A stretch of 64,000 bases of DNA from the NCBI GenBank assembly GCA_028641055.1, contig CM054062.1, positions 138,116,682 through 138,180,681 on the forward strand, written 5' to 3'. The position numbers and the translations under genes are program-made. The notes under the pieces were generated by a model. That model ran no database searches, had not been told where the DNA came from, and saw only the letters and a list, made by a program, of their open reading frames with translations. The stretch's first letter is position 1; each line of letters starts with the position of its first letter. This DNA comes from Alopecurus myosuroides (Eukaryota; Streptophyta; Magnoliopsida; Poales; Poaceae). Positions 12,791-25,312 of the stretch are shown here, piece by piece.

Positions 12791-15700
12791 CCGAAGAGCC
12801 CATAGTCTCGCAAGAACTACTTTCTCGTGAATTCAACCTTTTCTAACAACCAACATTTGTCTTTTGGTTCGGTGATAGGAGAAATACCCAATGGATTCGT
12901 TGGGATAACCTTATAAACATATATGTATCCTATTTTGGTTGTAAACATTTTACACATGCTATGCATACCAAAACTTAAGAAAAAGACAATTCGGGTCACT
13001 ACCCAAAGCATAACTTATATGGTGTCAATTTCAACGGATCATGATGGCGCTCTTTTCAGTGTAAAAGCGGTTGTCTCTAATGTATAAACTACAAAATTAT
13101 AATGACAATTTAATTAATCTTACCATGTCCAACAAGGTTTGATTTTGTCTCTCGAATACTCCAAACCAATATGGGGTATTCGAGTAGTATAAGTTGTAGG
13201 ACGATTCTGCAACTCCTCAGATGTTTTTGCTAAACTTGTAACTCAAACTTTATCCTTTATGATCCAATCATAAAGACTTAATTATCTCGTTACAATTATT
13301 TTTACTTCATACTAACAATAGTTTGAACCAATTTAAAAATGTCAAACTCCGTTCTCTTTAAATAGATATACTCATATATCTACTCAAATCATCGACGGAA
13401 TTTATGAAGTAAAAAATTAATCCACCACACACGACTACACATAATGGACTATAGATATCAATATGTATAATCTCCACTAAATTAGTTGTCCATTCTACTT
13501 TGGCCCATGAACGGATTCTAGTCATCTTTTGGAAGAGGTCTCACAATCGTCAATTTATTCAAAACAAAATGACTCCGGAAGTCCATTAACATGGAGTTCC
13601 TTCATGTTTTCCTTTCCGATATGAACTAAAATGGTGGTGTCACAATTTAAGTGAAATTATTTTACGTCTTGCAATGTTTCGCATTTAGTCTTATAGATGT
13701 TCACTTTACCAACACGATTTATATTAACTCATCCATCAATTATGGAATATGGTCATAGTTTGAACAATCTCATTTGTTCTCACAAAAGACCGGAACAAAA
13801 TAACAACTTATTAAGTTCTTAAAATAATCTTGAATGTTTGGTTCGATACGACGATGAACACAATAACACTTTATTTCTATTCTTGTCATGATTGATTCCA
13901 CATCTACTACTAGTTACTTTTAGCCCCTTGTATTTCTTTCATTGTGTTGCTTTGTATGACAACTCATACCAACCAATCTGGTATCAAAATACCCAAAAAA
14001 TACTTTGTTAACTAGTAATACATCTATAACTTGTATATCAAGCATATACACCTGAGCTGGACTTTTCCAGTTATCTTCTTTTCACCATATATCTTTTTGT
14101 TATTCTATTTTCAATATTCCTTTTTGTTTACAGAAGAATCATTCAACATCAAACAATTCTAGTCGTACTAGCACATTTTTCTTGGCGTGTTAGTCATATA
14201 CTATCACCCATTGAGTCATACTTTGAGTTTGATTGTTCTACTAATATCACTATATTAATAGTATTCTTCCAGATTCCACTCTTAGAAATCTTCAAGCAAG
14301 GTAAACGATTTTTACCCATACTTTTAATTCATCCCATCATAACAATTTTGTGATTAAACTACTATATCTCGAAGGAAGGAATAGAGGATAAATTTCAGCG
14401 CCCAACTTGTTGGAAGATTCAAACGCCTAGCGTCTTCAATCATTGCATATATTCAAATAATATAAGTGCACATTGTCACGCTAAATTATACTCAGTCATG
14501 TTGCCACAAATAAGTTTTTAGATATCAATATATCTTTCACTTGATTGTTTCTGAAAACAATTCTTTTCAGTTCCTAAAATACCTTGGTCAACAAAAAGAT
14601 TCTTTTGAAAATAAAGTATTATGGAAGCAAGCATGACACTATATTCTAAGTATGAATTATTTGCTTCTAGATCAATCAATCATTAACCATATGGAGTTAG
14701 GTAGGAAATACCAAAAAACTACAATAGGACTCAATTTTAAATTTCGCCAATATGGTACCAATCTTAAATGGTTTTACCAGATCATAACAGTTATATCTCA
14801 ATTAACAATCTAAGTGTAAGGTAGTTTGTGGATGTCAATGAATACTACAATTTGTGCAAATTCACTTTGATTGGTTGTTCATGATAAAATAAGTTTAAGT
14901 TAATTCAAAATTACTACTGAACTCTCACTCAAAAACAACATACCCCTAGTTGTTTTAGTGATTACACAAACCAAATTCACTACACCAAAACCGATCATCA
15001 CGTGAGATGATGTAGCTGCAAAGGCGAACATCGACATGTTCATCGTATCATCCATATGACTCATGCTTTACCTTTCGGTTACGTGTTCTGAGGCCATGTC
15101 TATACATGCTAGGCTCGCCAAGTAGAACCGTAGTATTGCGTGTGTTCCGAGGCCATGTATGTACATGTTAGGCTCGTCAGCACCCGTTGTATGTGAACGT
15201 TGAGTCTGTCACACCCGATCATCACGTGGTGTCTCGAAACGACGAACTTTCTTAACGGTGCATACTAAGGAAGAACACATTATTATCTTGATATTAAGTG
15301 AGAGGTATCATCTTATAATGCTACCGTCACGATCTAAGAAAAATAAGATGCATAAAAGGATTAACATCACATGCATAGATAATGTGATATTATATGGTCC
15401 TTCTTGCACTTGATCTCCATCTTGTGCATCATGGTATGATCTCTATCATTCCACCGGCGTGGCACCAAGGTCCATGGCACCTCCATCTTGATTGTCCATT
15501 ATAACATATCGCATGGATATGATATACAACACGCTGGCCATAAATAATAAGACAACCATATGGCTCCTGTCGGTATATCAATAATTTACAAAAGAGATCA
15601 TCTCATAATAAAATTTGTAACATTGATCATATCACATCACATGCCCTGCAAAAACTAGTTAGACGTCTCTAATTTATTCTTGCACATTTTACGTGGCTTA

Positions 15701-15930
15701 GGGCTTTTGAGGATAGAAACAGTTCATACCTACGAACATGAACCACAACGTTGATAAACATATTTTTAACAACCCTTCGTAGATTAGATCTTAACTATAG
15801 TAGGAGAAACAGACACCCCCTCAGCCACAAGTGAGACAGATCTCGCGTACAAAGTACACGTAAAGTTTGTCTAGGGCAGCTTCATCCTACTATGCTACTA
15901 AGATCATAAAATACTCAAGGAGGCAATAAC
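12791..15930 (-). mobile_element. Internal region of the outer Copia-like element (left part)
   Basis: AT-rich, stop-filled sequence with no usable ORF. The part from about 15000 resembles the untranslated region beside the primer-binding site of Angela-type elements read on the minus strand. It is cut at 15930 by element A and resumes at 41559-41642, where a tRNA-iMet-type primer-binding site (TGGTATCAGA on the minus strand, about 41633-41642) follows. TSD ATAAC at 15926-15930 marks the entry of element A. Confidence 0.5.
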
Positions 15931-16808
15931 TGTCGTGGATGACTAAAGACAGATGCCATGGGATGGCTTAAGGTTGGGGCCGATGGACGCTGTAGGTATC
16001 CGGGGAGGGATCGCACGTCGAGTAGACGCGCACGAAGAACACTGCAAACACCAAGAACTACCCAGGTTCAGGGCCCTCGTGTGGAGGTAACACCCCTACT
16101 CCTGCCTATCTCTCTATATGTATGATATCCGAGTAGCCACAGTACAAAGTTGTCTCTCAGCCAAGTAGCCACTCGCCTGCTCTCTCTACTTCTAGTGCTG
16201 GCTCTTGAAATAAATGCTCTGGGCCAACGTCCCTCGCGCAGGAGGGGGCTGGGCACCTTATATACTGGTGCCCAGCCGAGTAAACAAAGAATAAAAGGTA
16301 CAACGATGGGACACCTCCACGGTGATGGCAGAGCACGCCTCCGGGTTCCCGCTGATGCCATGGCGAGAAGTCGCCGCGCCGTCCGGCTGACAGGACTTGT
16401 CCACCCTGTCAGTCTCATAGAGTAGGCCCCCTGACACGTCCTGTCCCCTCTGTCAGTGACAAGACGTGACAGGCGCCTACCCTCACTGTGCCCACGCCGT
16501 AGCGCGGATAATCACGCGCTCCGTATGTTGAACCGCACGCCTGTACGGCTGCGGGATACGCGGGATCTTGTCAGAACGACTCCATTGACTTCTTACCCGA
16601 GTAGGATCACAGCTCATCTACTCGGACCACTTGTTCTCTACTCGGACGATCCCAATCTTTCTCCTTATCTTCTCTTGGCCTTCGATACTTATGACCCAAG
16701 AGCAAATACCGGATTGAGGGTACCCGGGTAGCCGTATACCCGGTAAAAGGTACTCTGATCTCTGTTTTACCACCTGCCTTACCCCTACTCGGGGGCAACC
16801 CCCCGACA
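15931..16808 (-). repeat. Element A left LTR (3' LTR of the minus-strand element)
   Basis: Starts TGTCGTGG and ends CCCCCGACA; pairs with 40679-41558. A TATA-like motif TATATAAGG lies on the minus strand at about 16258-16266. Immediately inside is a purine tract on the minus strand (CTTCGGGGACTAA, 16809-16821), the expected polypurine tract for plus-strand priming. Confidence 0.92.
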
Positions 16809-17565
16809 TTAGTCCCCGAAGCTGGTAGAGTCCACTGAACTTGTTCATTGGGTCCTACCAGCTTAAACCAATTTCTCTTTGCGCAGGAATGAGGTCGAGT
16901 TGCTCCTCAATTCGAACACACATAACTCCTACTCGAACCACTCCAACTGTGGTTATTGGGAAAATCTTCTTGGAGCCGAGTAGTGCACACTCTGTCTAGC
17001 GCTGCCGAGTACTTATACTTAGCAAAATTTTCAGCACGATCCCGCTCGATCGGATCAAATCTAGCTTCTCGTGTCGCTGTGGGGCACGTGTCACGCCCAC
17101 ATACCCCCGACGCCTCAGTGCCAGTGCTACAGCAGGCCACGCGCCTACCATTGCACCCGGGGCCCACAACCCGTTAGGTCACCTCGAGCGGGTACTCGAG
17201 AGCCCACAACCCACGTCGTGGGATTAACTGCGTCCGTTACACGCGCGGATTGCGCCGTGTGAGTTTCTAACGGCCAATTAACCCACGCCGCACGATCTCT
17301 GGCCACGATCGATCCTAGTAGTAACTGCAGCTCGCGGAGAGAACAAATACCTCCGCGCCGCCTACTCCTTCTCTTTCCTGCTCACTTTCCCCCATCTCTG
17401 CTCCCTCTCTGCCTCCGTTTTCGCCGTCGAGCACAGCGCCGCCGCAATCACGCACCGTGCCACCGCTCCACGCAGAGAGAGAGAGATACATCCCGCTCGC
17501 CACCGTCTTCTTCGTCAATCTCAACCTCGACGAGCACCCGTGCCTCCACCAACAATCGCGCCGTC
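16809..17565. other. Spacer between element A 3' LTR and the antisense ORF
   Basis: Contains the polypurine tract next to the LTR, then G+C-rich sequence with many GAGTA/TACTC-like words common to the whole element. It probably holds the promoter of the plus-strand ORF that starts at 17566, but no clear TATA box was found in the right place. Confidence 0.45.
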
Positions 17566-20500
17566 ATGGATCTCGAGCACGTCGCCGTGGACGATCACGA
17601 GGAGGATATGGCGCCAGCCCGAGCTGGCTGGGAGGGCTCGGATGTCACCGCCGCTGATTGCCAGTGGCTGGTGAACACCCGCCGAGTCCCCCCAGGCATA
17701 ATCTGTCGCCCTCCCGGCGACGAGCTCGTCCCGGCACCTCAAGACGGTGAGTACGTCGTCTTCTTATCACACTTCAAGCGCGGCCTAGGCCTCCCCATCT
17801 CCAAATTCTTCGCTGATTTTCTCCGCCGCTTTAGCCTCCAACCACACCACATTCCTCCCAACGCCATGGTGATGCTATCCACTCACGCCACCATCTGTGA
17901 TGCCTTTCTGGGTGTCTACCCAACTGTCCAAACTTGGGCCCGCTACTTCTTCCTCCCCAGCAGAGCGTTCCAAACCCTGGCAATCCTCTTGTTCCCCGCG
18001 TGATGACCCAGACGGGTAGCGCGATGATGCTGCAGCGCAGCACCGGGCACCACCCGCGGGTTCTCGGTCTGGAAACCGTGCGCAAGTGGCAGCGCGGTTT
18101 CTTATATGTGAAGAATGTCGCTCCCGAGAAAGGAAAGCCCGCTGAAGACCGGATTTGGCTCCCCAAGTTCGTGAACGCGCTGCCCACCAGACAGAACTGG
18201 GGGTACAACCCCAAGAACACAGTTCCTGATGTCGTCCAGGTAGAGAAGCGCCTGGAGCAGCTTGCGAATGAAGGGCTCCTGCAGGATGACCCAATCACCT
18301 GCTGGATCTCGCGCCGAGTGCTCCCGCTCCAGGACCGAGCTCGGACTGTACTCGGACTACAACGTTCGAGCTCACCAAGGCAGAGGTGGCCATCTGGGCC
18401 AAATCCATCATGAGGACTACGCTGACCGACAACTGGGCATACGGCTTTGTGCCGTATAGCCGCTCCAAGCCCATTCCCAAGGTTAGTGTTCTTCCCTGCA
18501 TGCTCAGTACCTGTATTTGATACCGAATAGACCTCCTCTTAGCTTTATATGCTTTGTGTTTGCATGTTGTTCTGGGTAGAACCACTTAGCTTGTTATGCT
18601 TTATGTTTGCACGCTAGACCAAGTAGAACCACTTAGCTTAATATGATTTATGTTTGCACGCTATCCCGAGTAGAACCACTTAGCTTAATATGCTTTATGT
18701 TTGCATGTTATCCCGAGTAGAACGCCTATTCTGCTGAAACTCAACTCACTGTGCTCTATGTTTGCAGCCATACCACATCCATCGCCAGAAGGTCGAGGAC
18801 CAGGCCCGCTTCGAGGCCAACTGGGAACCAGATAGGACAGAGGATGACGCCACAACGCATGACATCCAAACACCCTCTGCATCCCACGTGCCAGCCAGGA
18901 AGGTAAATCCTACGTTGGCGCCTCTATTTGGGACTGGTCCGAGGATGATGAAGGTGACCGGGTTCACCTTTCTGCTTGCGCGCAGTGTACTTTGATTCTT
19001 TTCCTTTGCTTGTTCTGAACCCTTCCTTCTTCTCTGCAGAGGAGCCTGAGTTGGAGGAGCTAGAGGAACCCGTGGATGCGGTTCCGGTGTCCGTGGCCAT
19101 TCCCACTACTCGAAAGAGGACCGGCAGCGGTGCTCAGGCACCCCCTCCCAAGAAACTCAAAAAGAAGCCGGGAAACAATCAGCCACCAGCGAGCAAACCC
19201 AACCTCCGCAAGAGACACGCCCCCACCATAGACGGGTAAGTTTCTCCGAGTACACTTCGACTCGTTGCTGTTTTTCATCCCTGGTTTCCTTCTCTGCTTT
19301 CCTTCTAATCCTGTGCTTCCTTTGTGCGTTTCTCTTCAGCGAGGTACTCGATGCAGATGCCACCGCCGCACCACCTCCCAAGAAGGGGAAAGCCCCGCCC
19401 CGAGAACTCGTGGAGCTCTCGGATGATGATGAGGACCAGGAGCCACGGGGTAGGACGCGTGCGTCCTCCCCAGTTAAAAAAGAGCAAGATCTCGGCGCCG
19501 AGAACACTGGCGCCGGGAATGAGACAGATCACACCTCCGAGCAGCCGCAACCCGATGCGCAGCCAACTGCTCAGGAAAACGACAACGCCGAGAGGCCGCC
19601 AATTCCCCTAGCTGCATCAGCTGAGGAGACCAACGAACACGCTGCCGAGCAGCAGCAGGAGGATCGTGCTGCAGAGCAGCCTGACTCTGCTGCCGAGCAG
19701 CATGTAGAAGATGACGCCGCCGAGAGGCCGGACCCCGTTGCCGAGCAGCGGGTAGAAGATCCTGCGGTGAAACCGTCCCATCAAGATCAAATGCAGCCAG
19801 ACGCTGCGCCGACTAGCCGGCCATCTGTGCCGCCAACCAAGCAGGCGACTCCACCAAGCAAGCCAGTGCCACCACCTTCTCAACAAGCATCTCCACCAGT
19901 TCGCCAAGTGCCACCGCCTTCTCAGCAAGTACCTCCGCCAAATACCAAGAAATCCGCCAAGACAGCTGCTGAGCCAACCCGGCAGCAGCCAAAGCGTGGC
20001 GCCACACAGGCTGGGCAGCCGTTGCTTCCCTTCAAGCCGCAAGACAAACAGGCCGCGCAGTCGGCCCAGAACACCAAGCTGGTGCTCAGCCAGAAGAAGA
20101 AACTGCCCAACCCCAAGGTCAGCCTGGTCCCAACCACTGCCACCTTTGGTCTTGCAAAGGAGCAGGATGCCAGTGCCAGTGCCAACGAGAAGGAAGCTGG
20201 GGCCAAGCTTCCTGAATATTGGAAACGGCTGCATGACCGCCACAAGATTTATATGTCCCAGGAAGAGGAGCGACTAGCTATCCTCAAAGAGCGCAAAGCC
20301 GCGGGCCGCTCCAAGTCAAAGGGAAAGAAGGACTCCTTGATCATCAAGGAAATTTCTTCCCGCGGCGAGGACGACGAGGTGCTCCCTGAAGAAGGCATCG
20401 CAGCTATCTTGGACCGGGTAGGACATATTGAAAAAACTTGGGACAACAAGGTATTCGGCAACGCCGCCTGGGATGGTACCGAGTTGGGAAAATCGACCAT

Positions 20501-22635
20501 TACCGGACGGACTGGAACAAGGCCGACATCGGTCCTGTTGGCATGGCGGTAACCATTCCTTGCAGCACTATGGCCAGCAAGTTGTTCGTCTTGCGCAAGA
20601 ACATCGAAGATATTGAGCAAAGCTATGTGGTAAGTGTTTTCTCTCTTTCTGAATTCTCCGAGTTGCCAGTTCCCTTTTTCTCCTTTTCTTTTCTTAGCCA
20701 CTACCCCAGTCCCCGAGATTTGGGACGAGTAGGTGATGCTCAACCGAGTTGAAATTTACTCGGGCCAAATCTTCCAACAACTTATATTCTTTCCTTCTTC
20801 CCTGCAGGATAGCGTCCAGGAAAGGACAAAAGTTTTCCGCCCGTTTCTCTGGAATCACCGCCAAGTCAGAGAGCGAAACCGAGCTCTGGAAGCTGACAAG
20901 AGCGACAGGGATGCCATGGAGAAGAACACCCTGGACAACACCCTCAAACTTTCTGCAATTGAAAGTAAGCTTTTAGCATCTCGGTTTGTGTGTTTTGTAC
21001 TTACGCCCGTTTTTTGCTTTTTGCTCAACTGCTGTCCTCTCTGCAGGTGAACTCAAGGCCCTGGTGGAGAGACATCAGGATTGTGAGGTTTTCTCTGCCT
21101 CAGCACAGAGTAAAATCTCTTCTCTGGAAGGTGAGCACTTTTCTTCCTTCTCTGCATTTTCCTTTCCTCACTGAACTACTCTGCTAAATAGTGTTGTTCT
21201 CGCCGCAGAATAATATAAGAACTTCCGGGAGTAGCACTAGCAATGCCCCACTCCTACTGAGGCACACCAGCAAGTGCAGGCCCGAGAGGACGAGATGGAG
21301 AAAGAGCGCGCGGCCGAGAGGGTGGAGTATGAGAAACTCCAGGTTGATCTCGCAAGCGCACTCCAGACTGCAATCAACCATGTCCGCGAGAAGAAAGACA
21401 TTGAGAAAACAGCTGTTGCCGAGAAGCGGGCACTCGAGCTGGAAATTCAAATCCTGAAGGAAAGGAACCAGGCTCTCGAGGCTCAAGTCAGCGACTCGCG
21501 CCGCCTCCAGGATAAGCATATCCGAGAAGCAGAGGACTGGAGGACCAAGCTGGGAGCCTTGGTGGTGGAAATGGAATGTGAGTTGCCGCTACCCTTTTCC
21601 TTGCTTAGTTTCCTCGCTTCTGCCTTCTTCTACTCAGTTTCTTTTCTTCTCGGTAAATCTTTCTGATCCAACTCTGCACCTCCTGATTCAGATATCTTCC
21701 CGGAACTTCGTTCCGCTGGTGAAACTGTCGTGGACAAAGCAAGGAAGGCCAGGGCCGCAGCTGGTCTGAGTGTTGACGATGGCTCCAGCATCGATGACCA
21801 TCTCATCAACCTTAAGACCCAAGTACACTCCCTCAAAGGCTTGGGCACCTCCATGGTGTCCACTGCAATTAAGCTGCATAAGCTGTTCTGGCCCGAGAAG
21901 GAGGTTCCGGAAACTTTCCGCGATATCGCAGAGAACCTGGACCAAGTCAAGGTAGAGTTGGAGAAATGGCGTGCTTCCGCAGCTCGGGCAGGCGCTGACG
22001 AGCTCCTTCACTTCATCTTGTCCTAGTACGAGAACTTATATCTCGACAGGATTGACACTCGCTGCAATGGATCCAAGTGGACTAAGCGTCCCGAGTGCAT
22101 CTCCCGCCGGAAGGAAGTGGCCTATGAGCTTGCCTCCTACGCTGACACCAGCCTATACATCGACGACCCCACCGAACCGGATACAGATGTTGAGGATGAG
22201 GACGATGAAGGAGAGGCTGAGTTTGAAGACGATGTTGGCGAAGACCAAGGTCAGGACGACGAGGAAGCGGAGCCAAAAGGGTCCAAGCACGAAGAGGCCG
22301 AGCAGGAGGAGAACGAGCAGCGCGGCCGCGCAGAGGACTCCGGGATGGGAGCCAACCCGGAGGCTGAGCAGGCGCAATCCGCCGCGCAGGAAGCGACCGT
22401 CACCACCAGGATGGTGATTGACGACCCCGCTTCCGAACCGGGCGCGACTGGGACTGCGACTGTCGAGCTCTATACTCTCCCCAGCACTCAAGTCACTCAA
22501 GCCTCCAACTCTGCATCGGAGCCAATCCCCACTACTCCAACTCCTTCTTCAGCCGAGCCAACCTCTACAGTTGCTGCCTCCGAGCCGGAAGCTCCTACCA
22601 ACACCAACACGGATACTGCCTCTACTGCTGTTTAA
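17566..22635 (+). pseudogene. Element A antisense additional ORF (transposase_28-like domain), multi-exon, decayed
   Basis: Opposite in strand to gag-pol. Exons inferred from frame and GT-AG sites: 17566-18481, 18768-18902, 19040-19235, 19340-20629, 20808-20964, 21047-21130, 21209-21577, 21692-22635. The first exon holds a segment typical of the 'putative gypsy type transposon' domain (PF04195): F-K-R-G-L-G-L-P, then S-L-Q-P-H-H, then I-C-D-A-F-L-G-V-Y-P. Then come a basic K-rich region, a long acidic region with repeated AEQ units, a proline-rich block with PPPSQQ repeats, coiled coil and a D/E-rich tail. Frameshifts near 17940, 18340 and 20490 and a TAG at 22024-22026 break it. Such antisense ORFs are known in Tat elements; their function is not established. 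Confidence 0.8.
18532..18722 (+). repeat. About four tandem 47-bp repeats in intron 1 of the element A antisense ORF
   Basis: Copies of a 47-bp unit start with GAACCACTTAGCTT at 18579, 18626 and 18673; a more diverged copy precedes them. Each unit carries a TGCTTTATGTTTGCA-like segment resembling the acceptor region just before exon 2. Confidence 0.8.
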
Positions 22636-23379
22636 CTCCTGCACACTTTATCTCTAAACAATCTCATCAGATCCCCGGGATGCCGGGTGCATATGTATCG
22701 AACAAGCTTAAGTTCTTTTTTACTCAATTTTATTTGGTTAACACTTAGCAACACTGGCTCAATGCCTGGTTGCGTTTCAATGCAAGTCCCCGAGTTGCAT
22801 TTTTCATTCACTTGTTCTTTTCATCTTTGCTCTTACCTGCCACTTGTGGCTTTTTGGTAGTCGAGTCACAAGATTTCAAAGTTCAAGTTTCAGATACTTA
22901 GCCACTTAGAAAATTGCATGGTAACGCTGCCCACCACTTAGCCAAACAGAGAAATACAACAGTAAAGAACGCCCTAGTCGGTTGTTGCACCTTTCTTTTC
23001 CTTAGCAATTTTTCGTGTGTTCATTGACCTTTGGCTTGTTCTCTTGCTTGCCATGAAGCCGGGTTGCGGACAACAGCAGAGTCGAAGAGTTGGCTCTTGG
23101 GTTTAAACACATTACTAGATATGCTTATGAAATTCTAAGTAAACCAACCGAGTAGACAAAGAAAAACAGAGTAGAATAACACAGAGCAAAATTGGACAAG
23201 GGCAGCCCCCGAGTTTGAATTCGGAGTGCCGACTAGAATTTTAACTCGTCCCACGGAGGGGATAGGTTGTGCATCCCGGCCGTGCGCTGCACGAGCCTAA
23301 GGACCATGTCTCCTTCTCGGAAAACCCTTGGGTTCACTTTCCGGCTATGATAACGCCTCAGGTTTTGCTGATCAATGGC
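22636..23379. other. Spacer between antisense ORF and integrase of element A
   Basis: The two convergent coding regions end here. Minus-strand sequence 23219-23379 still reads as the C-terminal part of integrase (Y-H-S-R-K-V-N-P, then G-D-M-V-L-R, then L-S-P-P-W) but lacks the usual remaining C-terminal residues. Two copies of a CCCCGAG motif (22785 and 23209) occur here. Confidence 0.6.
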
Positions 23380-24861
23380 TTAACGTGGCAGAGTTAACTC
23401 TCTTGCTTTTTCTAGCAGGTCAACGTCATTTTCTCGAGCTTCTCTCGCCTCCGCCTCAGTGTAGAGGGTTACTCGGGGCGAGTCACGCTCTAGGTTAGTG
23501 GGCCACACGGCCTCAGCTCCATATACCAGGAAGAATGGTGTGTATCCGGTTGATCGGTTAGGGGTAGTCCTTAGACTCCACAACACCGCCGGCAACTCGT
23601 CCAGCCAACAACCAGGGGTTCGCTGTAATGGCTCAATCAGCCTTGGCTTTATCCTGGATAGGACCATGCCATTTGCTCTTTCAACTTGCCCATTGGAGGC
23701 CAGATGCGCAACTGATGCAACATCTAGCCGGATCCGCTTCTCCCTGCAGAATCTTGCGAATGCACCCTCATCAAAGTTTGTGCCATTATCAGTGATGATG
23801 CTATGCGGGTAGCCATATCTCATAATAATATCCTTCAGGAAACTCATGGTTGTGACTCCATCACACTTCCGAATAGGCTTGACCTCAATCCACTTGATAA
23901 ATTTGTCAACCATAACCAAGATGTGAGTCATGTTGCCTCTAGCTGGTTTGAAGGGGCCTACCATATCCAAGCACCAGACGGCAAACGGCCAAGTAATGGG
24001 GATGGTCTTCAACTCGGAAGCTGGCATATGAATCTTACTTGGAAACCTCTGGCACCCGTTGCACTTTCTCACTACATCTTCAGTTTGCCGCAAGGCAGTG
24101 AGCCAAAAGAATCCATGCCGAAAAGCCTTGTTGACCAGAGCCCGAGAAGAGGCGTGATGCCCGCATTCTCCGTGGTGTATTTCTCTAAGAATCTCTTCTC
24201 CTTCTTCTGGCTCAATGCAGCATTGCAGCATGCCAATAGGACTCCTTCTGTGTAGCCCCTTGTTGATGATAGTGTAGCCTTTGGATCTTCTCTGGATTTG
24301 CCTGGCCGTGACCTCATCACTCCGTAAGGAGCCATCCGTTAGAAAGGATAATGGGGCAGAGCCCAACTCGGTGTCTCCTGGTTGGGAAACACTGGTTCGT
24401 CCAATTCCATTGGATCGGCTACCAAGACCTCTTATGAGTTGGCGGCGAGTCCCCGAGTACTGCGAAATGATCCCCTCGATGAATGCGATAGTCCCCGAGT
24501 TGAATGGAGCAGTCCCCGGGTTCTCTTTTGTAGCCTCCCAATCAATCTCCATGGGAATAGCTTCTGATCCTGGCAGGGGTGGAACGAAGATAGAATCTGA
24601 GTTGGGGGACGACTTGATGGATGGCTTTCTCAAATGCTCCAAGGCAATCCCAGCCGGGATAAACTGCCGAGAAGATCCCAACTTGGACAGCTCATCAGCT
24701 GCATCGTTCTCAGCTTGGTGTACGTGATGAAATTCACACCCTTCAAAGAATCCAGTCATAGTTTGTACCAGAAACCGATAGGACGCCATGTTGGCATCCA
24801 AGGCATCCCAATTGCCGGATACCTGCTGCACCACCAAATCCGAGTCGCCATAATAGACCAT
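23380..24861 (-). pseudogene. Element A integrase with end of RNase H
   Basis: A 493-codon frame. The first residues (Y-Y-G-D-S-D-L-V-V-Q-Q) are the last catalytic motif of an RNase H domain whose start is in another frame (24743-25309). A zinc-binding HHCC region follows (H-G-E-C-G-H-H, then C-N-G-C), then the DDE core with L-D-M-V-G-P, T-D-N-G-T-N-F and V-E-R-A-N-G supplying the three acidic residues. The C-terminal part continues past a TAA stop at 23377-23379 and is truncated after L-S-P-P-W. The element inserts its cDNA with this enzyme; this copy is broken by the frameshift at its start and the stop at its end. Confidence 0.88.
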
Positions 24862-25309
24862 GCGCTGAACCGATCTCCTTGGATACCTTCAAGCCGTGTA
24901 CCAACGCCTCATACTCGGCCACATTATTGGATGCCTTGAAATGGATCTGCAGCACATATTTGAGTTGATCTCGCTTGGGTGACGTAAGCACCACGCCAAC
25001 ACCAAGGCCTTCCTTCACTTTGGAGCCATCAAAATGCATCTTCCAGTAGTTGGTTTCCGGCAAGGGAGGATCATACTGCATGTCGGCCCAATCCACCAAG
25101 AAATCTGCCAGAGTTTGTGACTTGATCGCTTCTCTTCTTGCGTATAGAGGGGTGTACGTGGCTAACTCAATTGCCGACTTGGCTACCTGGCCGCTTTCTT
25201 CCTTGTTGCCCATGATTTCCGAGATGGGAGCAGTGCTCACCACTGTGATGGGATGCTCCTGGAAATAGTGCTTGAGCTTCTTGGCACCCACGTACACGCC
25301 ATATGTCAT
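24743..25309 (-). pseudogene. Element A second RNase H-like domain (5' part)
   Basis: Starts after a stop at 25310-25312. Carries H-F-D-G-S and A-E-Y-E-A-L, the first two acidic motifs of an RNase H fold; the third is in the 24861 frame after a small deletion near 24860. Tat elements are known to have two RNase H domains, the second being of archaeal type, and this position between the first RNase H/connection and integrase fits that. The upstream part (K-L-K-H-Y-F-Q-E-H) is the end of the first RNase H. Confidence 0.75.
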
Positions 25310-25312
25310 CTT

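Noticed and set aside
19617..20243. 208-codon minus-strand ORF
   Set aside because: Antisense shadow of the proline/glutamine-rich exon 4 of the element A plus-strand ORF; Leu/Arg/Trp-rich product is the usual mirror of such sequence.
17566..22635. Antisense ORFs in A and B read as host genes captured between LTRs
   Set aside because: Both elements have the same kind of ORF at the same place and strand with a PF04195-like domain known from Tat elements, so they belong to the elements.
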